From: Treponema sp.
Lineage (GTDB): Bacteria; Spirochaetota; Spirochaetia; Treponematales; Breznakiellaceae
DNA: 64,000 nucleotides
Direction of reading: 5' to 3'
Assembly: GCA_009787835.1 (NCBI GenBank)
Contig: WQSN01000006.1
Coordinates: 23,538-87,537 of the forward strand
In this document: in pieces, positions 33,171 to 42,221 of the stretch
How the letters are laid out: each line of letters begins with the position of its first letter
Position numbering within the stretch: position 1 is the first letter of the stretch
Notes under the pieces: generated by a model
What the model was told of the DNA's origin: nothing
The model's database searches: none
What the model saw: only the letters and a program-made list of their open reading frames with translations
Position numbers and translations under genes: made by a program

Positions 33171-34202
33171 ATGAAAATCGAAGAAGAAAAATTCGGGATG
33201 CTCTGTAACGGGAAAAAGGTAAAACTGTTTACGCTCAGCGCCGGCGACTTAAAAATTTCCATGATAAATTACGGCGCGACATGGACCAGCCTTGTAATAC
33301 CTTCCCGCAAGGGTGGAAGGGATGATGTGCTTTTGGGATATTCAGGTTTGGACGGCTATTTAAGCGATACAAAATTTTTTGGAGTTACTGTAGGCCGCTT
33401 CGCCAACCGCATCGGAGGCGCGTCTTTTTCATTGAACGGAAAAACTTATCACCTTAACGCAAATGATAATAAAAATAATCTTCATTCAGGATGGAGAGGT
33501 TTTGACAAGCAGATATGGAAAGCTGAAACTTATAAGGAAGATGACGGCGTGTATGTGCGCTTTGAGCTTGAAAGCCCTGACGGCGACTGCGGTTTTCCCG
33601 GTAATCTGAAAGCCGTAGTCAGTTACGGACTGACTAAATCGCATGAGCTGATAGCCGATTATCATGTTCAGGTTGATGTGCCGTGTCCCGTAAACCTTAC
33701 CAATCACGCGTATTTTAATTTAGCCGGAGAAGGGAAAGGCACTGTTCTCTCTCACGAAGTTACTTTGTATTCATCAACTTATGTTGAAGTTGATGATAAA
33801 GCCATTCCTACAGGCCGGTTAAATTCTGTCAAGGATACCGATTTCGATTTTCTGACAAACAGGGAAATCTGCTGCGGCGCTGTAGAAAAATTTTCAGGTT
33901 ATGATCACTGTTTTGTCGTGGACGGCCAGCCGGGTAAACTGCGCAACTGCGCCGATGTTTATGAACCGGGTTCCGGCAGATCCATGAGGATTTTTACAAC
34001 TCAGCCGGGTGTTCAGTTCTATACGGGAAATTTTCTTGACGGAAGCGCGGGCAAACAGGGATCACGTTATATTAAACATTCCGGTTTCTGTCTTGAGACC
34101 CAGCATTTTCCTGATACTCCAAATCAAAATGAATTTCCTTCGTGCATTTTTGGTCCGGATAAGGATTATCACGAAAAGACAGTATTTTCATTCGGGTTTT
34201 AA
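33171..34202 (+). CDS. galM: Aldose 1-epimerase (galactose mutarotase)
   Basis: The enzyme interconverts alpha and beta anomers of aldoses. The protein is 343 residues from the ATG at 33171 (the track uses an upstream GTG). Family motifs are GRFANRIGGASFSLNGKTYHL, NNLHSGWRGFDKQIW, NLTNHAYFNLAG with the catalytic His, and the catalytic Glu in CLETQHFPDTPNQ. It is monocistronic; no galK or galT is nearby. Its role may be to feed general hexose use. Confidence 0.93.
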   Translation: MKIEEEKFGMLCNGKKVKLFTLSAGDLKISMINYGATWTSLVIPSRKGGRDDVLLGYSGLDGYLSDTKFFGVTVGRFANRIGGASFSLNGKTYHLNANDNKNNLHSGWRGFDKQIWKAETYKEDDGVYVRFELESPDGDCGFPGNLKAVVSYGLTKSHELIADYHVQVDVPCPVNLTNHAYFNLAGEGKGTVLSHEVTLYSSTYVEVDDKAIPTGRLNSVKDTDFDFLTNREICCGAVEKFSGYDHCFVVDGQPGKLRNCADVYEPGSGRSMRIFTTQPGVQFYTGNFLDGSAGKQGSRYIKHSGFCLETQHFPDTPNQNEFPSCIFGPDKDYHEKTVFSFGF

Positions 34203-34280
34203 TTGTTTCAGAACAACCTGTTAAATGCACGCATTATAAACACAGACATGCCGGCATAAATTTTATTTGGAAAAAATATA

Positions 34281-34321
34281 ACAAAAAATTATATTACTTT
34301 AATCCCTTGTTAATGGTATTC
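34281..34321 (+). promoter_or_regulatory. Upstream element A of the ABC exporter operon
   Basis: This 41-base stretch matches 34 of 41 positions in a stretch at 40120-40160 before the MacAB-like operon. It contains TTAATC at 34299 and TTAATG at 34310, a direct repeat with an 11-base period, which is typical of OmpR/PhoB-type regulators. Confidence 0.6.
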
Positions 34322-34368
34322 TTCTGTAATTGTATTTATTTTAAAACGATCATTAGGAGACAATTTCC

Positions 34369-36129
34369 ATGCTGAAGATTTTTAAATATCTTAAACCCAT
34401 AGAGTGGCTTATGGCGGGCGCCGGTTTGCTTTTTATTTTAACGCAGGTCTGGCTTGATTTAAAATCGCCCGAGTACATGGAGCGCATTACAATCCTTGTG
34501 CAAACGCCCGGCAGCGCTTTAAGCGAAATATGGCTCGCCGGAGCGATGATGCTTCTTTGCACATTGGGCAGTCTGGCCGCGACAATCATCGTCGGTTATT
34601 TCGCAGCTGTCATCGGCGCGAGGTTTTCAAGACGGCTCAGAAGCATGCTTTTTAATAAAGTGGAATCATTCTCCATGGAGGAAATTAGCAATTTTTCCAC
34701 TGACAGCCTTATTACGCGCTCCACAAACGATGTGGTGCAGATTCAAATGCTTGTTACAATGGGACTGCAGCTTATTGTAAAAGCGCCTGTCACTGCAGTT
34801 TGGGCGATTACCAAAATCGCGGGGAGAGGTTATGAATGGACAGCGGCAACGGGCGCAGCTGTGGCGGTTATAATTGTGATGGTCTGCTTCCTGATGATTT
34901 TCGTTATGCCAAAATTTAAAAAAATGCAGATGTTAATCGACAACATGAACCGCGTTACCCGAGAAAATCTTACAGGGCTCAGGGTTGTAAGAGCGTATAA
35001 CGCCGAGAATTATCAGGAAGAAAAATTCGAGCGCGCAAACAATGATCTTACGGGGACTCAGCTTTACACCAGCCGCGCGATGGCGTTCATGATGCCTGTA
35101 ATGGGATTTATCATGAGCGGAATAACGCTGGCCATTTACTGGATAGGCGCGCATCTGATTGACGCGGCGCAGGCAATGGACAGGCTGCCACTCTTTTCCA
35201 ACATGGTGGTTTTTTCCAGTTACGCTGTGTATGTGATCATGTCATTTATGATGCTTGTGATGATATTTATCATGCTCCCGCGCGCAAGCGTATCCGCCAA
35301 ACGCGTCTGCGAAGTGCTTGACGCCAAACCTTCCATCCTGGACGGCGTCAGATCCGAAGGACTGAGCGGAATGAAGGGCGAAGTTACATTTAAAAATGTA
35401 AGTTTTAAATACCCCAACGCCGCGGAGAATATGCTGGAAGATATAAGTTTTACGGTAAAGCAGGGACAGACTATCGCCTTTATCGGCTCCACAGGAAGCG
35501 GCAAGTCAACCCTGATAAATCTTGTTCCGCGTTTTTATGACGCGACTGACGGCGAGATTCTGGTTAACGGAGTAAATGTACGCGAGTACACGCAGGAGGC
35601 TCTTCATAACAAAATAGGTTATGTGCCGCAAAAAGCGGTGCTGTTTAAGGGTACAGTTTCGTCTAACATCGCGTACGGCGATAACGGAAGCGATGATTTT
35701 TGTGAAGAGGACATTAAAAAAGCCGCCGCTGTCGCGCAGGCCTGCGCGTTTGTGGAAGACATGGAAAACGGTTATCAGGCGCATGTCGCGCAGGGCGGCG
35801 CGAATGTTTCAGGCGGTCAGAAGCAGCGCCTGTCAATCGCCCGCGCGATCTGCCGAAAACCTGAGATTTATATATTTGACGATTCTTTTTCCGCGCTGGA
35901 TTATAAAACAGACAGGATTCTGCGCAGCGAGCTGAAAAAAGAAACTGCGGGCATTACCAGCATGATTGTAGCGCAGCGCATCGGAACCATAATGGACGCC
36001 GATCAAATTATTGTGCTTGACGAGGGCAGGATTGCCGGACGCGGCCGTCACAGGGAACTTCTGCAAAGCTGCGAAGTGTACAGGCAGATCGCAATGAGCC
36101 AATTGAGCGAGGAGGAACTAGCATCATGA
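34369..36129 (+). CDS. ABC exporter half, degenerate-site subunit
   Basis: The 586-residue protein has a six-helix membrane domain and an ATPase domain. The nucleotide site has Walker A GSTGSGKST and signature VSGGQKQRL. The Walker B ends in FDDSFSALD, with Asp instead of the catalytic Glu, and the switch His is replaced by Gln (IVAQRIGT). This is the usual asymmetry of heterodimeric exporters such as TM287/288. AGGAG precedes the ATG. It overlaps the next gene by 4 bases. The substrate is unknown; drugs or lipids are typical. Confidence 0.92.
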   Translation: MLKIFKYLKPIEWLMAGAGLLFILTQVWLDLKSPEYMERITILVQTPGSALSEIWLAGAMMLLCTLGSLAATIIVGYFAAVIGARFSRRLRSMLFNKVESFSMEEISNFSTDSLITRSTNDVVQIQMLVTMGLQLIVKAPVTAVWAITKIAGRGYEWTAATGAAVAVIIVMVCFLMIFVMPKFKKMQMLIDNMNRVTRENLTGLRVVRAYNAENYQEEKFERANNDLTGTQLYTSRAMAFMMPVMGFIMSGITLAIYWIGAHLIDAAQAMDRLPLFSNMVVFSSYAVYVIMSFMMLVMIFIMLPRASVSAKRVCEVLDAKPSILDGVRSEGLSGMKGEVTFKNVSFKYPNAAENMLEDISFTVKQGQTIAFIGSTGSGKSTLINLVPRFYDATDGEILVNGVNVREYTQEALHNKIGYVPQKAVLFKGTVSSNIAYGDNGSDDFCEEDIKKAAAVAQACAFVEDMENGYQAHVAQGGANVSGGQKQRLSIARAICRKPEIYIFDDSFSALDYKTDRILRSELKKETAGITSMIVAQRIGTIMDADQIIVLDEGRIAGRGRHRELLQSCEVYRQIAMSQLSEEELAS

Positions 36130-37943
36130 GCGAACAGAGACCGCGCAGAAGAATGGGCCATCCAGGCCCCATGGGCGCTTTTGAAAAACCCAGGGACTTT
36201 AAGGGAACATGGAAGAAATTAATCACGTACTGCAAAAGATATATGCCTGTGATAATTGTATCGCTCTTTCTTGCGGGCATGGGAACAGTACTGCAGATCA
36301 TCGGGCCTGACATGCTGAAGGATATCACAAATGAAATAATGAAAGGCTTGCCCGCATCAGGCGCTATTGACATGAACGAGGTCGCGCGTATTGGGTTTAT
36401 TCTTGCCGCCTTCTATTCAGCCGCGCTGCTTTTAAATTTTATCCAGGGTTACATGATGGCGACCGTTACGCAAAATATCGGAAGAAACATGCGCACGGGT
36501 ATTTCCGCAAAAATCAACAGACTGCCCTTAAAGTATTTTGACAGGGTGAGCCACGGGGATATTTTAAGCCGCGTGACAAATGATGTGGATACGATAGGGC
36601 AGACAATGAATCAAAGCATCGGATCGCTTGTAACTTCCATAACGATGTTTCTGGGCGCCGCCGTTATGATGTTTTACAACAACTGGATAATGGCGTTAAC
36701 CGCAATTGGCGCGAGCGTTATGGGATTCGCCTGCATGGCGGGCATAATGAAAAAATCACAAAAATATTTTACGCGGCAGCAGAAGGATCTGGGAGAAGCC
36801 AACGGCCATGTGGAAGAAGTATATTCAGGCCACAATGTAGTTAAAGCGTATAACGGCAGGAAGGAAGCAAGGCGCGTATTTGAAAAAGTTAACAACAGCC
36901 TTTATGATTCAGGCTGGAAAAGCCAGTTCATGTCGTCGCTCATGATGCCGCTTATGCATTTTATCGGCAACTTCGGCTATGTGGCTGTCTGCGTGGCTGG
37001 AGCGGCCCTTGCAATGAGCGGAGCGATTACATTCGGAGTGATTGTCGCGTTCATGATCTACATACGCCTGTTTACTCAACCGCTCTCGCAGCTTGCACAG
37101 GTGTTTCAGAACCTGCAAAGAACAGCCGCCGCCGGCGAGCGCGTATTTGAATTTTTTGACGAGAGCGAAATGGAAGATGAGAGTCAGAAGACAATGCGGC
37201 TTGCCAATATAAAGGGCGATATTGAGTTCCGCAATGCAAGGTTTGGGTATGTTCCTGAAAAAACCATCATTCATAATTTTTCCGCCAGCATTAAAGCCGG
37301 GCAGAAGGTCGCCATTGTAGGACCCACAGGCGCCGGTAAAACAACAATTGTTAACCTGCTAATGCGTTTTTATGAGCTTAACGGCGGCGAAATTCTGTTA
37401 GACGGCATTCCGGTCAGCCGGACGCCGAGGGAGAATGTGCATGAACAATTCTGCATGGTGCTGCAGGATACATGGCTGTTTGAAGGTACAATCAGGGAAA
37501 ATGTCGTTTATTGTAAACAGGGTGTGACAGATGAACAGGTAGAGACCGCCTGCAAAGCCGTAGGGCTGCATCGTTTTATCAGAACTTTGCCGCAGGGTTA
37601 TGACACGCATCTCAATGACAAGGCAAATCTTTCGCAGGGGCAGAAGCAGCTTTTGACAATTGCCCGCGCAATGATTCAAAACGCGCCGATGTTAATCCTG
37701 GACGAAGCGACAAGTTCTGTTGATACGCGCACCGAGCATCTCATTCAGAAAGCGATGGATAAGATAACCATTAGCCGCACATCATTTGTTATTGCTCACC
37801 GCCTGTCTACAATCAGAAACGCGGATTTAATTCTTGTAATGAAAGACGGAGATATTATCGAAAGCGGCAGCCACAGGGAACTGTTGAATAAGGGCGGCTT
37901 CTACCATGAACTCTACAACAGCCAGTTTGAAGGCGCAGCGTGA
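36126..37943 (+). CDS. ABC exporter half, canonical-site subunit
   Basis: The 605-residue partner has the same layout. Its ATPase domain is intact: Walker A GPTGAGKTT, signature LSQGQKQLL, Walker B LILDEATSSVD and the switch His in IAHRLST. The N-terminal 20 residues are Arg/Pro-rich and soluble. It is translationally coupled to the first subunit. The gene ends 6 bases before the convergent histidine kinase gene, so read-through terminators must be shared or absent. Confidence 0.93.
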   Translation: MSEQRPRRRMGHPGPMGAFEKPRDFKGTWKKLITYCKRYMPVIIVSLFLAGMGTVLQIIGPDMLKDITNEIMKGLPASGAIDMNEVARIGFILAAFYSAALLLNFIQGYMMATVTQNIGRNMRTGISAKINRLPLKYFDRVSHGDILSRVTNDVDTIGQTMNQSIGSLVTSITMFLGAAVMMFYNNWIMALTAIGASVMGFACMAGIMKKSQKYFTRQQKDLGEANGHVEEVYSGHNVVKAYNGRKEARRVFEKVNNSLYDSGWKSQFMSSLMMPLMHFIGNFGYVAVCVAGAALAMSGAITFGVIVAFMIYIRLFTQPLSQLAQVFQNLQRTAAAGERVFEFFDESEMEDESQKTMRLANIKGDIEFRNARFGYVPEKTIIHNFSASIKAGQKVAIVGPTGAGKTTIVNLLMRFYELNGGEILLDGIPVSRTPRENVHEQFCMVLQDTWLFEGTIRENVVYCKQGVTDEQVETACKAVGLHRFIRTLPQGYDTHLNDKANLSQGQKQLLTIARAMIQNAPMLILDEATSSVDTRTEHLIQKAMDKITISRTSFVIAHRLSTIRNADLILVMKDGDIIESGSHRELLNKGGFYHELYNSQFEGAA

Positions 37944-37949
37944 CAATAT

Positions 37950-39335
37950 CTAGCGGATAACAGGAATTGTGATGATAAAATTTGTTCCGTTCCCTTTTTC
38001 CGATACCGCGGAAATGGACCAGCCGTGGTAATCTACAACCCATTTGACTACCGATAAACCCAGGCCCATGCCCTGTTCCCGCCGGGAAGAAGAGCCCCTG
38101 TAGAACATCTCAAAAATATGGGGAAGATCTTCGCTTTCCAGTCCCGGCCCATTATCGCTTACGGTAAGTTCTATTGTCTTATCATAAACATCATCCGGGT
38201 CTGCCTGCGATGAGCGAAGGTTTCCTTCCTTAAAAGCGCCAATCAGGCGGATAACGGATCCATTTGGCGTATAACGTACCGCGTTGTGAATTAAATTTTC
38301 AAAAGCGCGGAAGGCGATCTTTTCGTCCATTTGAATGAAAATATTTTCAGGCAGGTTTATTTCATGTATCAGCGTATGCTGAAGAAGTTCAACGTCATTT
38401 TTTAAAATTTTTACCAGGTTATGCAGAAAGACAGACAGGCTAATGTGTTCAAGTTTTGTCCGCCATTCTCCGGTTTCCATGCGCACATAGTTGATAAGAT
38501 CATTTATCATGTTCTCCAGCTGATCCGTCTTGGCGGTGATGATCTCAACAGCTTCCGCGCGGGAGGCTGCATCGGATGCGATGCCGTCTTCAATCGCTTC
38601 GGCATATCCCTTGATCAGCGCCAGGGGCGTTTTTAAATCGTGCGTAATCCCCATTATAAAACGCGAACGCCTCAGTTCATCCTCTTTCAAGGCGTCGCGC
38701 ATTTTGTTTAACGATTTGGTAAGGGAAATAATTTCATTGCTGCCCTTTACTTCAATTTTATAATCCAGCTCCCCTTCGGCTATACGGCGGGTTGCTATTT
38801 CCAAAACCTTTACAGAGCGCGTAATGTTCCGAGTGATGACAATGGACATGCAGATGGAAAAGACCGTTAATAAGCCATTGAGGACAATGATAACAATGGC
38901 GGGGATAAAGATTGGAAGCAGCCTGTTTCTGTCCGGCCTGTCATATAAATTGACAAGTATGTAGCCTTCAATTTCCTCCCTGCCCAGTGAGTAAAATGAA
39001 AACTGTTTATCTCCCAATAACGGCAGTATATCTTCCCATTCCGTAATGACCCCGGAGCTGAAGGCCGGGATATCAGAATACAGAACAAGAAAATTTTCGT
39101 TAAAAATCACGACATCGCCGATGATCCTGTAACGTCTTGCGTAGTTCATCATGGAGTCCCATGTATTGGCATTAAGGTTTTCCTGAAGCAGAACTGAAAT
39201 ATCTTCATAAGCCGGTAAGCCCGATGTATCTTCTCCGTCAATAAACTGGCGGTGAATAGCCGATGCAAGAATTATTAGCAGCGGAACCGCCACAATGCCC
39301 GCGATTAAAAGCCTTGCCTGCGTTTGTATTTTCAT
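37950..39335 (-). CDS. Membrane sensor histidine kinase of the OmpR/PhoB class
   Basis: The 461-residue kinase has an N-terminal membrane helix, an extracytoplasmic domain of about 120 residues, a second helix near 155-180, HAMP (SVKVLEIATRRIAEGELDYKI), a His-containing dimerisation domain with GITHDLKTPLALIKGY, and the ATPase domain with NLIHNAVRYTPNG, SDNGPGLE and GMGLGLSVVKWVV. It follows the response regulator gene by 11 bases with an AGAAGG site. Genes for exporters on both sides suggest it senses a substrate of those pumps. Confidence 0.93.
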   Translation of the reverse strand: MKIQTQARLLIAGIVAVPLLIILASAIHRQFIDGEDTSGLPAYEDISVLLQENLNANTWDSMMNYARRYRIIGDVVIFNENFLVLYSDIPAFSSGVITEWEDILPLLGDKQFSFYSLGREEIEGYILVNLYDRPDRNRLLPIFIPAIVIIVLNGLLTVFSICMSIVITRNITRSVKVLEIATRRIAEGELDYKIEVKGSNEIISLTKSLNKMRDALKEDELRRSRFIMGITHDLKTPLALIKGYAEAIEDGIASDAASRAEAVEIITAKTDQLENMINDLINYVRMETGEWRTKLEHISLSVFLHNLVKILKNDVELLQHTLIHEINLPENIFIQMDEKIAFRAFENLIHNAVRYTPNGSVIRLIGAFKEGNLRSSQADPDDVYDKTIELTVSDNGPGLESEDLPHIFEMFYRGSSSRREQGMGLGLSVVKWVVDYHGWSISAVSEKGNGTNFIITIPVIR

Positions 39336-39346
39336 GCAGCCTTCTG

Positions 39347-40066
39347 CTACGCGCCAGCGTTTAAGCGGTAGCCCATGCCGTGAACTGTTTCAATATATAC
39401 CGGATTTACAGGATCATCTTCCATTTTCCTGCGCAGCCGCTGGATATAAACGGCTACAGTGGTAAGATCGCCGAAAGTATTTTTCCAGACGCCGTTATAA
39501 ATGGTTTCCACATCCATTGGTTTACCGGGGTGTTCTGTGAGCCAGGCAAGACAGCCGTACTCCCTGGCTGACAGGGGAATCCTCTTTCCGTTTTTTTTAA
39601 GAATGCATGAATCATAATCCAAAACAAACGGACCGAACCTGAAAAACTCTTCCGCGCTTTTTTCCATGGTCTGTAAACCGGCGTATGCCGTGGCGTTTAA
39701 CGTATTGACGCGGCGAAATACCGCCCTGACGCGTGCGACAAGAACTTTGGGAGAAAATGGTTTTGTTATGTATTCATCTGCGCCAATCCCAAGGCCGCTT
39801 ATCTGGTCCTCATCGCTGTCCCGCGCGGAAACTATCAGTACGGGAACGTCATTTTTTTTCCTGAAACCCTGTAAAAATTCAAAACCGTCCATGCCGGGCA
39901 GATTTATATCCAGAATGACAAGTTCAGGTTTCCATCCTTCAATGACTGAAAAACCTTCTTCCGCGCTCTGTACGGCGCGCGCCTCGAAACCTTCCCTGGT
40001 CAGGTAAAGAGTAACCAGGGCGGAAAGCTCTTTTACGTCTTCTATGATTAAAATTTTCCCCTGCAT
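39347..40066 (-). CDS. OmpR/PhoB-type response regulator
   Basis: The 239-residue regulator has a receiver domain with the acceptor Asp in LVILDINLPGMDGFEF and a winged-helix domain ending in YIQRLRRKMEDDPVNPVYIETVHGMGYRL-type sequence. The track starts 19 codons too early; ATG 40066 is chosen because a TATAAT box lies six bases upstream and because MQGKILIIED is the normal start. It likely acts on the paired TTAATC/TTAATG elements, one of which lies in its own divergent upstream region. Confidence 0.94.
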   Translation of the reverse strand: MQGKILIIEDVKELSALVTLYLTREGFEARAVQSAEEGFSVIEGWKPELVILDINLPGMDGFEFLQGFRKKNDVPVLIVSARDSDEDQISGLGIGADEYITKPFSPKVLVARVRAVFRRVNTLNATAYAGLQTMEKSAEEFFRFGPFVLDYDSCILKKNGKRIPLSAREYGCLAWLTEHPGKPMDVETIYNGVWKNTFGDLTTVAVYIQRLRRKMEDDPVNPVYIETVHGMGYRLNAGA

Positions 40067-40072
40067 GGTAAA

Positions 40073-40101
40073 ATTATATTTTACAGTTATTTTTGCCGCA
40101 A
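40073..40101 (-). promoter_or_regulatory. Promoter of the response regulator, predicted leaderless
   Basis: On the minus strand TTGCGG (40101-40096), a 17-base spacer and a perfect TATAAT (40078-40073) are followed by six bases and the ATG at 40066. It lacks a ribosome site. Confidence 0.65.
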
Positions 40102-40119
40102 CAAAAAAAATCAAAAATA

Positions 40120-40160
40120 ACAAAAAATTATATTTTATTAATCTCCTGTTAATGGCATTT
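40120..40160 (+). promoter_or_regulatory. Upstream element B of the MacAB-like operon
   Basis: This is the second copy of the 41-base element, with TTAATC at 40138 and TTAATG at 40149. A TGTAAAAT extended -10 box at 40181-40188 has no matching -35 box, as expected for an activator-dependent promoter; the direct repeat centre would lie near -49. Confidence 0.6.
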
Positions 40161-40203
40161 CACTTCCGCTGTCATTATCATGTAAAATCCAGGGAGTATA
40201 TTT

Positions 40204-41529
40204 ATGAAGAAAATCAGCAAAAAGAACAGGATATGGATTATTATACCTGCCGCGCTGGCCATAATTTTTGTGTGTCTGGCGTTTTTAAACGCGGCCTCAG
40301 GCGGCAAGGCGGCGGCTGTAAGCTGTATTGAGTTATATCCTTCAGATCTAATCAACAGCATCAGCATAAAGGGAATAGTGGAAAGCGCTGAAAAAAACAA
40401 TGTCTATTCCAGCCTTGGCCATCCGGTTAAAAAATTAAATGTTGAGGTTGGCGACTGGGTAGCCAGAGGCCGGATATTATGCGAGTTAAATACCGAGGAT
40501 TTGGAAAATAATTTAGCGCAGCAGAAAGCGCAGCTGAACTCGTCCGTGCAGAGCATGAGGCAGCAGATTCAAATATCGGCCGTAAATCTTGAAAGCGCGC
40601 AGAAGAAATACGATGACGCGTTAAAGGATTCGGAAAACGGCACAACGCTTGATCTGGACATGAAAAAAAACGCGTACAAAAACAATCAGGAGCTGTTTGA
40701 ACGGGGATTTATTTCGGGAAATGAATTATCACAGTCGGAAGTCGCATATACTAGCGCCCTGAATAATTATAACGGATTACTGGAACAGGCGAAAGACGCG
40801 CTTAAGACCGCGCAGATTAATTACAACAACGCGATTGCAGCTAACACTGATACGCAGGAACTTGTAATAAAAAATCTGGAAAAACATCTCCGAGATTCTG
40901 TCATCAGGGCGCCTGTATCAGGCACTGTTACCGCAGTTTACGCCAGGGAAGGAGCATCGGGGTCGGGTCTGTTATTTGTCATTGAGGATACGGAGAATTT
41001 GATAATAAAAACCACCATAAAGGAATATGACATAAGCAATGTCAAAACAGGCATGTATGTAATTATTAAATCCGATTCAACCGGAAGCTCTGTTTACGAA
41101 GGCATTGTCAGTAAAATAGCCCCGACCGCGGTAAAAGACATGAGCGGGGAGACGGCTTCAAAGTCCGATGTTGAATTTGAGGCACAGGTCTATATTACAT
41201 CAAGAGAAACAGATCTAAAAATAGGAATGAACGCGAGATTAAATGTAATACTGGAAGAGAAGAAACATGTGTATTGTGTTCCCTATGACGCGGTTATGAC
41301 AACAGCTAACGGTGAAAATTATATTTTCACAGCGCAGGATAACGGGCAGAACAAACAAACCGCGAAGCAGATAAATGTAACAACAGGGCTTGAAACGGAT
41401 TTTTATGTTGAAATTTTCAGCGCAGAGCTGTTTGACGGAATGAAAGCCATAAGCGATGTTTCCTCTGTCCGTGACGGGATGCTGATAAATATTAACACGG
41501 GAGGTTCGAGCCGTGGACAGCGTAATTAA
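40204..41529 (+). CDS. Efflux periplasmic adaptor, MacA/HlyD type
   Basis: The 441-residue membrane fusion protein has an N-terminal membrane anchor (residues about 8-28), a lipoyl half (HPVKKLNVEVGDWVARGRILCELN), a long coiled coil (residues about 100-220) and then the second lipoyl half (DSVIRAPVSGTVTAVYAREG) and beta-barrel part. It bridges the inner-membrane pump and an outer-membrane channel. GGGAG precedes the ATG. Its end overlaps the ATPase gene by 17 bases. Confidence 0.9.
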   Translation: MKKISKKNRIWIIIPAALAIIFVCLAFLNAASGGKAAAVSCIELYPSDLINSISIKGIVESAEKNNVYSSLGHPVKKLNVEVGDWVARGRILCELNTEDLENNLAQQKAQLNSSVQSMRQQIQISAVNLESAQKKYDDALKDSENGTTLDLDMKKNAYKNNQELFERGFISGNELSQSEVAYTSALNNYNGLLEQAKDALKTAQINYNNAIAANTDTQELVIKNLEKHLRDSVIRAPVSGTVTAVYAREGASGSGLLFVIEDTENLIIKTTIKEYDISNVKTGMYVIIKSDSTGSSVYEGIVSKIAPTAVKDMSGETASKSDVEFEAQVYITSRETDLKIGMNARLNVILEEKKHVYCVPYDAVMTTANGENYIFTAQDNGQNKQTAKQINVTTGLETDFYVEIFSAELFDGMKAISDVSSVRDGMLININTGGSSRGQRN

Positions 41530-42220
41530 TATGAAAGATATTATTAAATCCTTTTTTATCGGCACGCCCAATGAGCTTCATGCCCTGAAAAAGATCAATA
41601 TAAACATAAAAAAAGGTGAATTTGTTTCCGTTGTCGGCCAATCCGGTTCGGGAAAATCAACGCTGATGAATATTATAGGAGCGCTGGACAGACCGACTTC
41701 AGGAGAGTATAAACTGGACGACGCTGATATTTGCCGGTTAGGCGACAATGAGCTCTCTGACATCCGCAATCAGAAAATCGGTTTTGTGTTTCAGACATTT
41801 AATTTGATTCCGAGGAGCAACGCGCTGAGGAATGTCGAGATTCCCATGCTTTACAACGGGGTAGGCGCATCCAAACGGGTAAAGCGCGCGAAAGAACTTT
41901 TGGATATGGTTGGAATGTGCGATAGGATGAATCATCTGCCAAATGAATTATCTGGAGGACAGAAACAGCGCGTCGCGATTGCGAGATCAATGGCCAACAA
42001 TCCATCCATCATACTCGCGGATGAGCCGACAGGAGCGTTAGACTCGCAGACAGGCAGGATGGTTATGGATATTTTCCACAAGCTTCATAAGGAAGAGGGC
42101 AAAACAATTATTTTAATTACACATAACGCTGAACTGGCGGGCGAAACTGAAAGAATAATAACAATTAAAGACGGAGAGATAGTTACAGAATGCGCGTCTT
42201 CGCAGCAGGAGAGAATGTAG
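41513..42220 (+). CDS. ABC transporter ATPase, MacB/LolD type
   Basis: The 235-residue ATPase has Walker A VGQSGSGKST, signature LSGGQKQRVAIARSM and Walker B ILADEPTGALD. The start is GTG 41513 with GGGAGG 8 bases upstream; ATG 41531 is an alternative. It pairs with the separate permease downstream, so the MacB function is split over two genes as in many Gram-positive and spirochaetal systems. Confidence 0.92.
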   Translation: MDSVINMKDIIKSFFIGTPNELHALKKININIKKGEFVSVVGQSGSGKSTLMNIIGALDRPTSGEYKLDDADICRLGDNELSDIRNQKIGFVFQTFNLIPRSNALRNVEIPMLYNGVGASKRVKRAKELLDMVGMCDRMNHLPNELSGGQKQRVAIARSMANNPSIILADEPTGALDSQTGRMVMDIFHKLHKEEGKTIILITHNAELAGETERIITIKDGEIVTECASSQQERM

Positions 42221-42221
42221 C

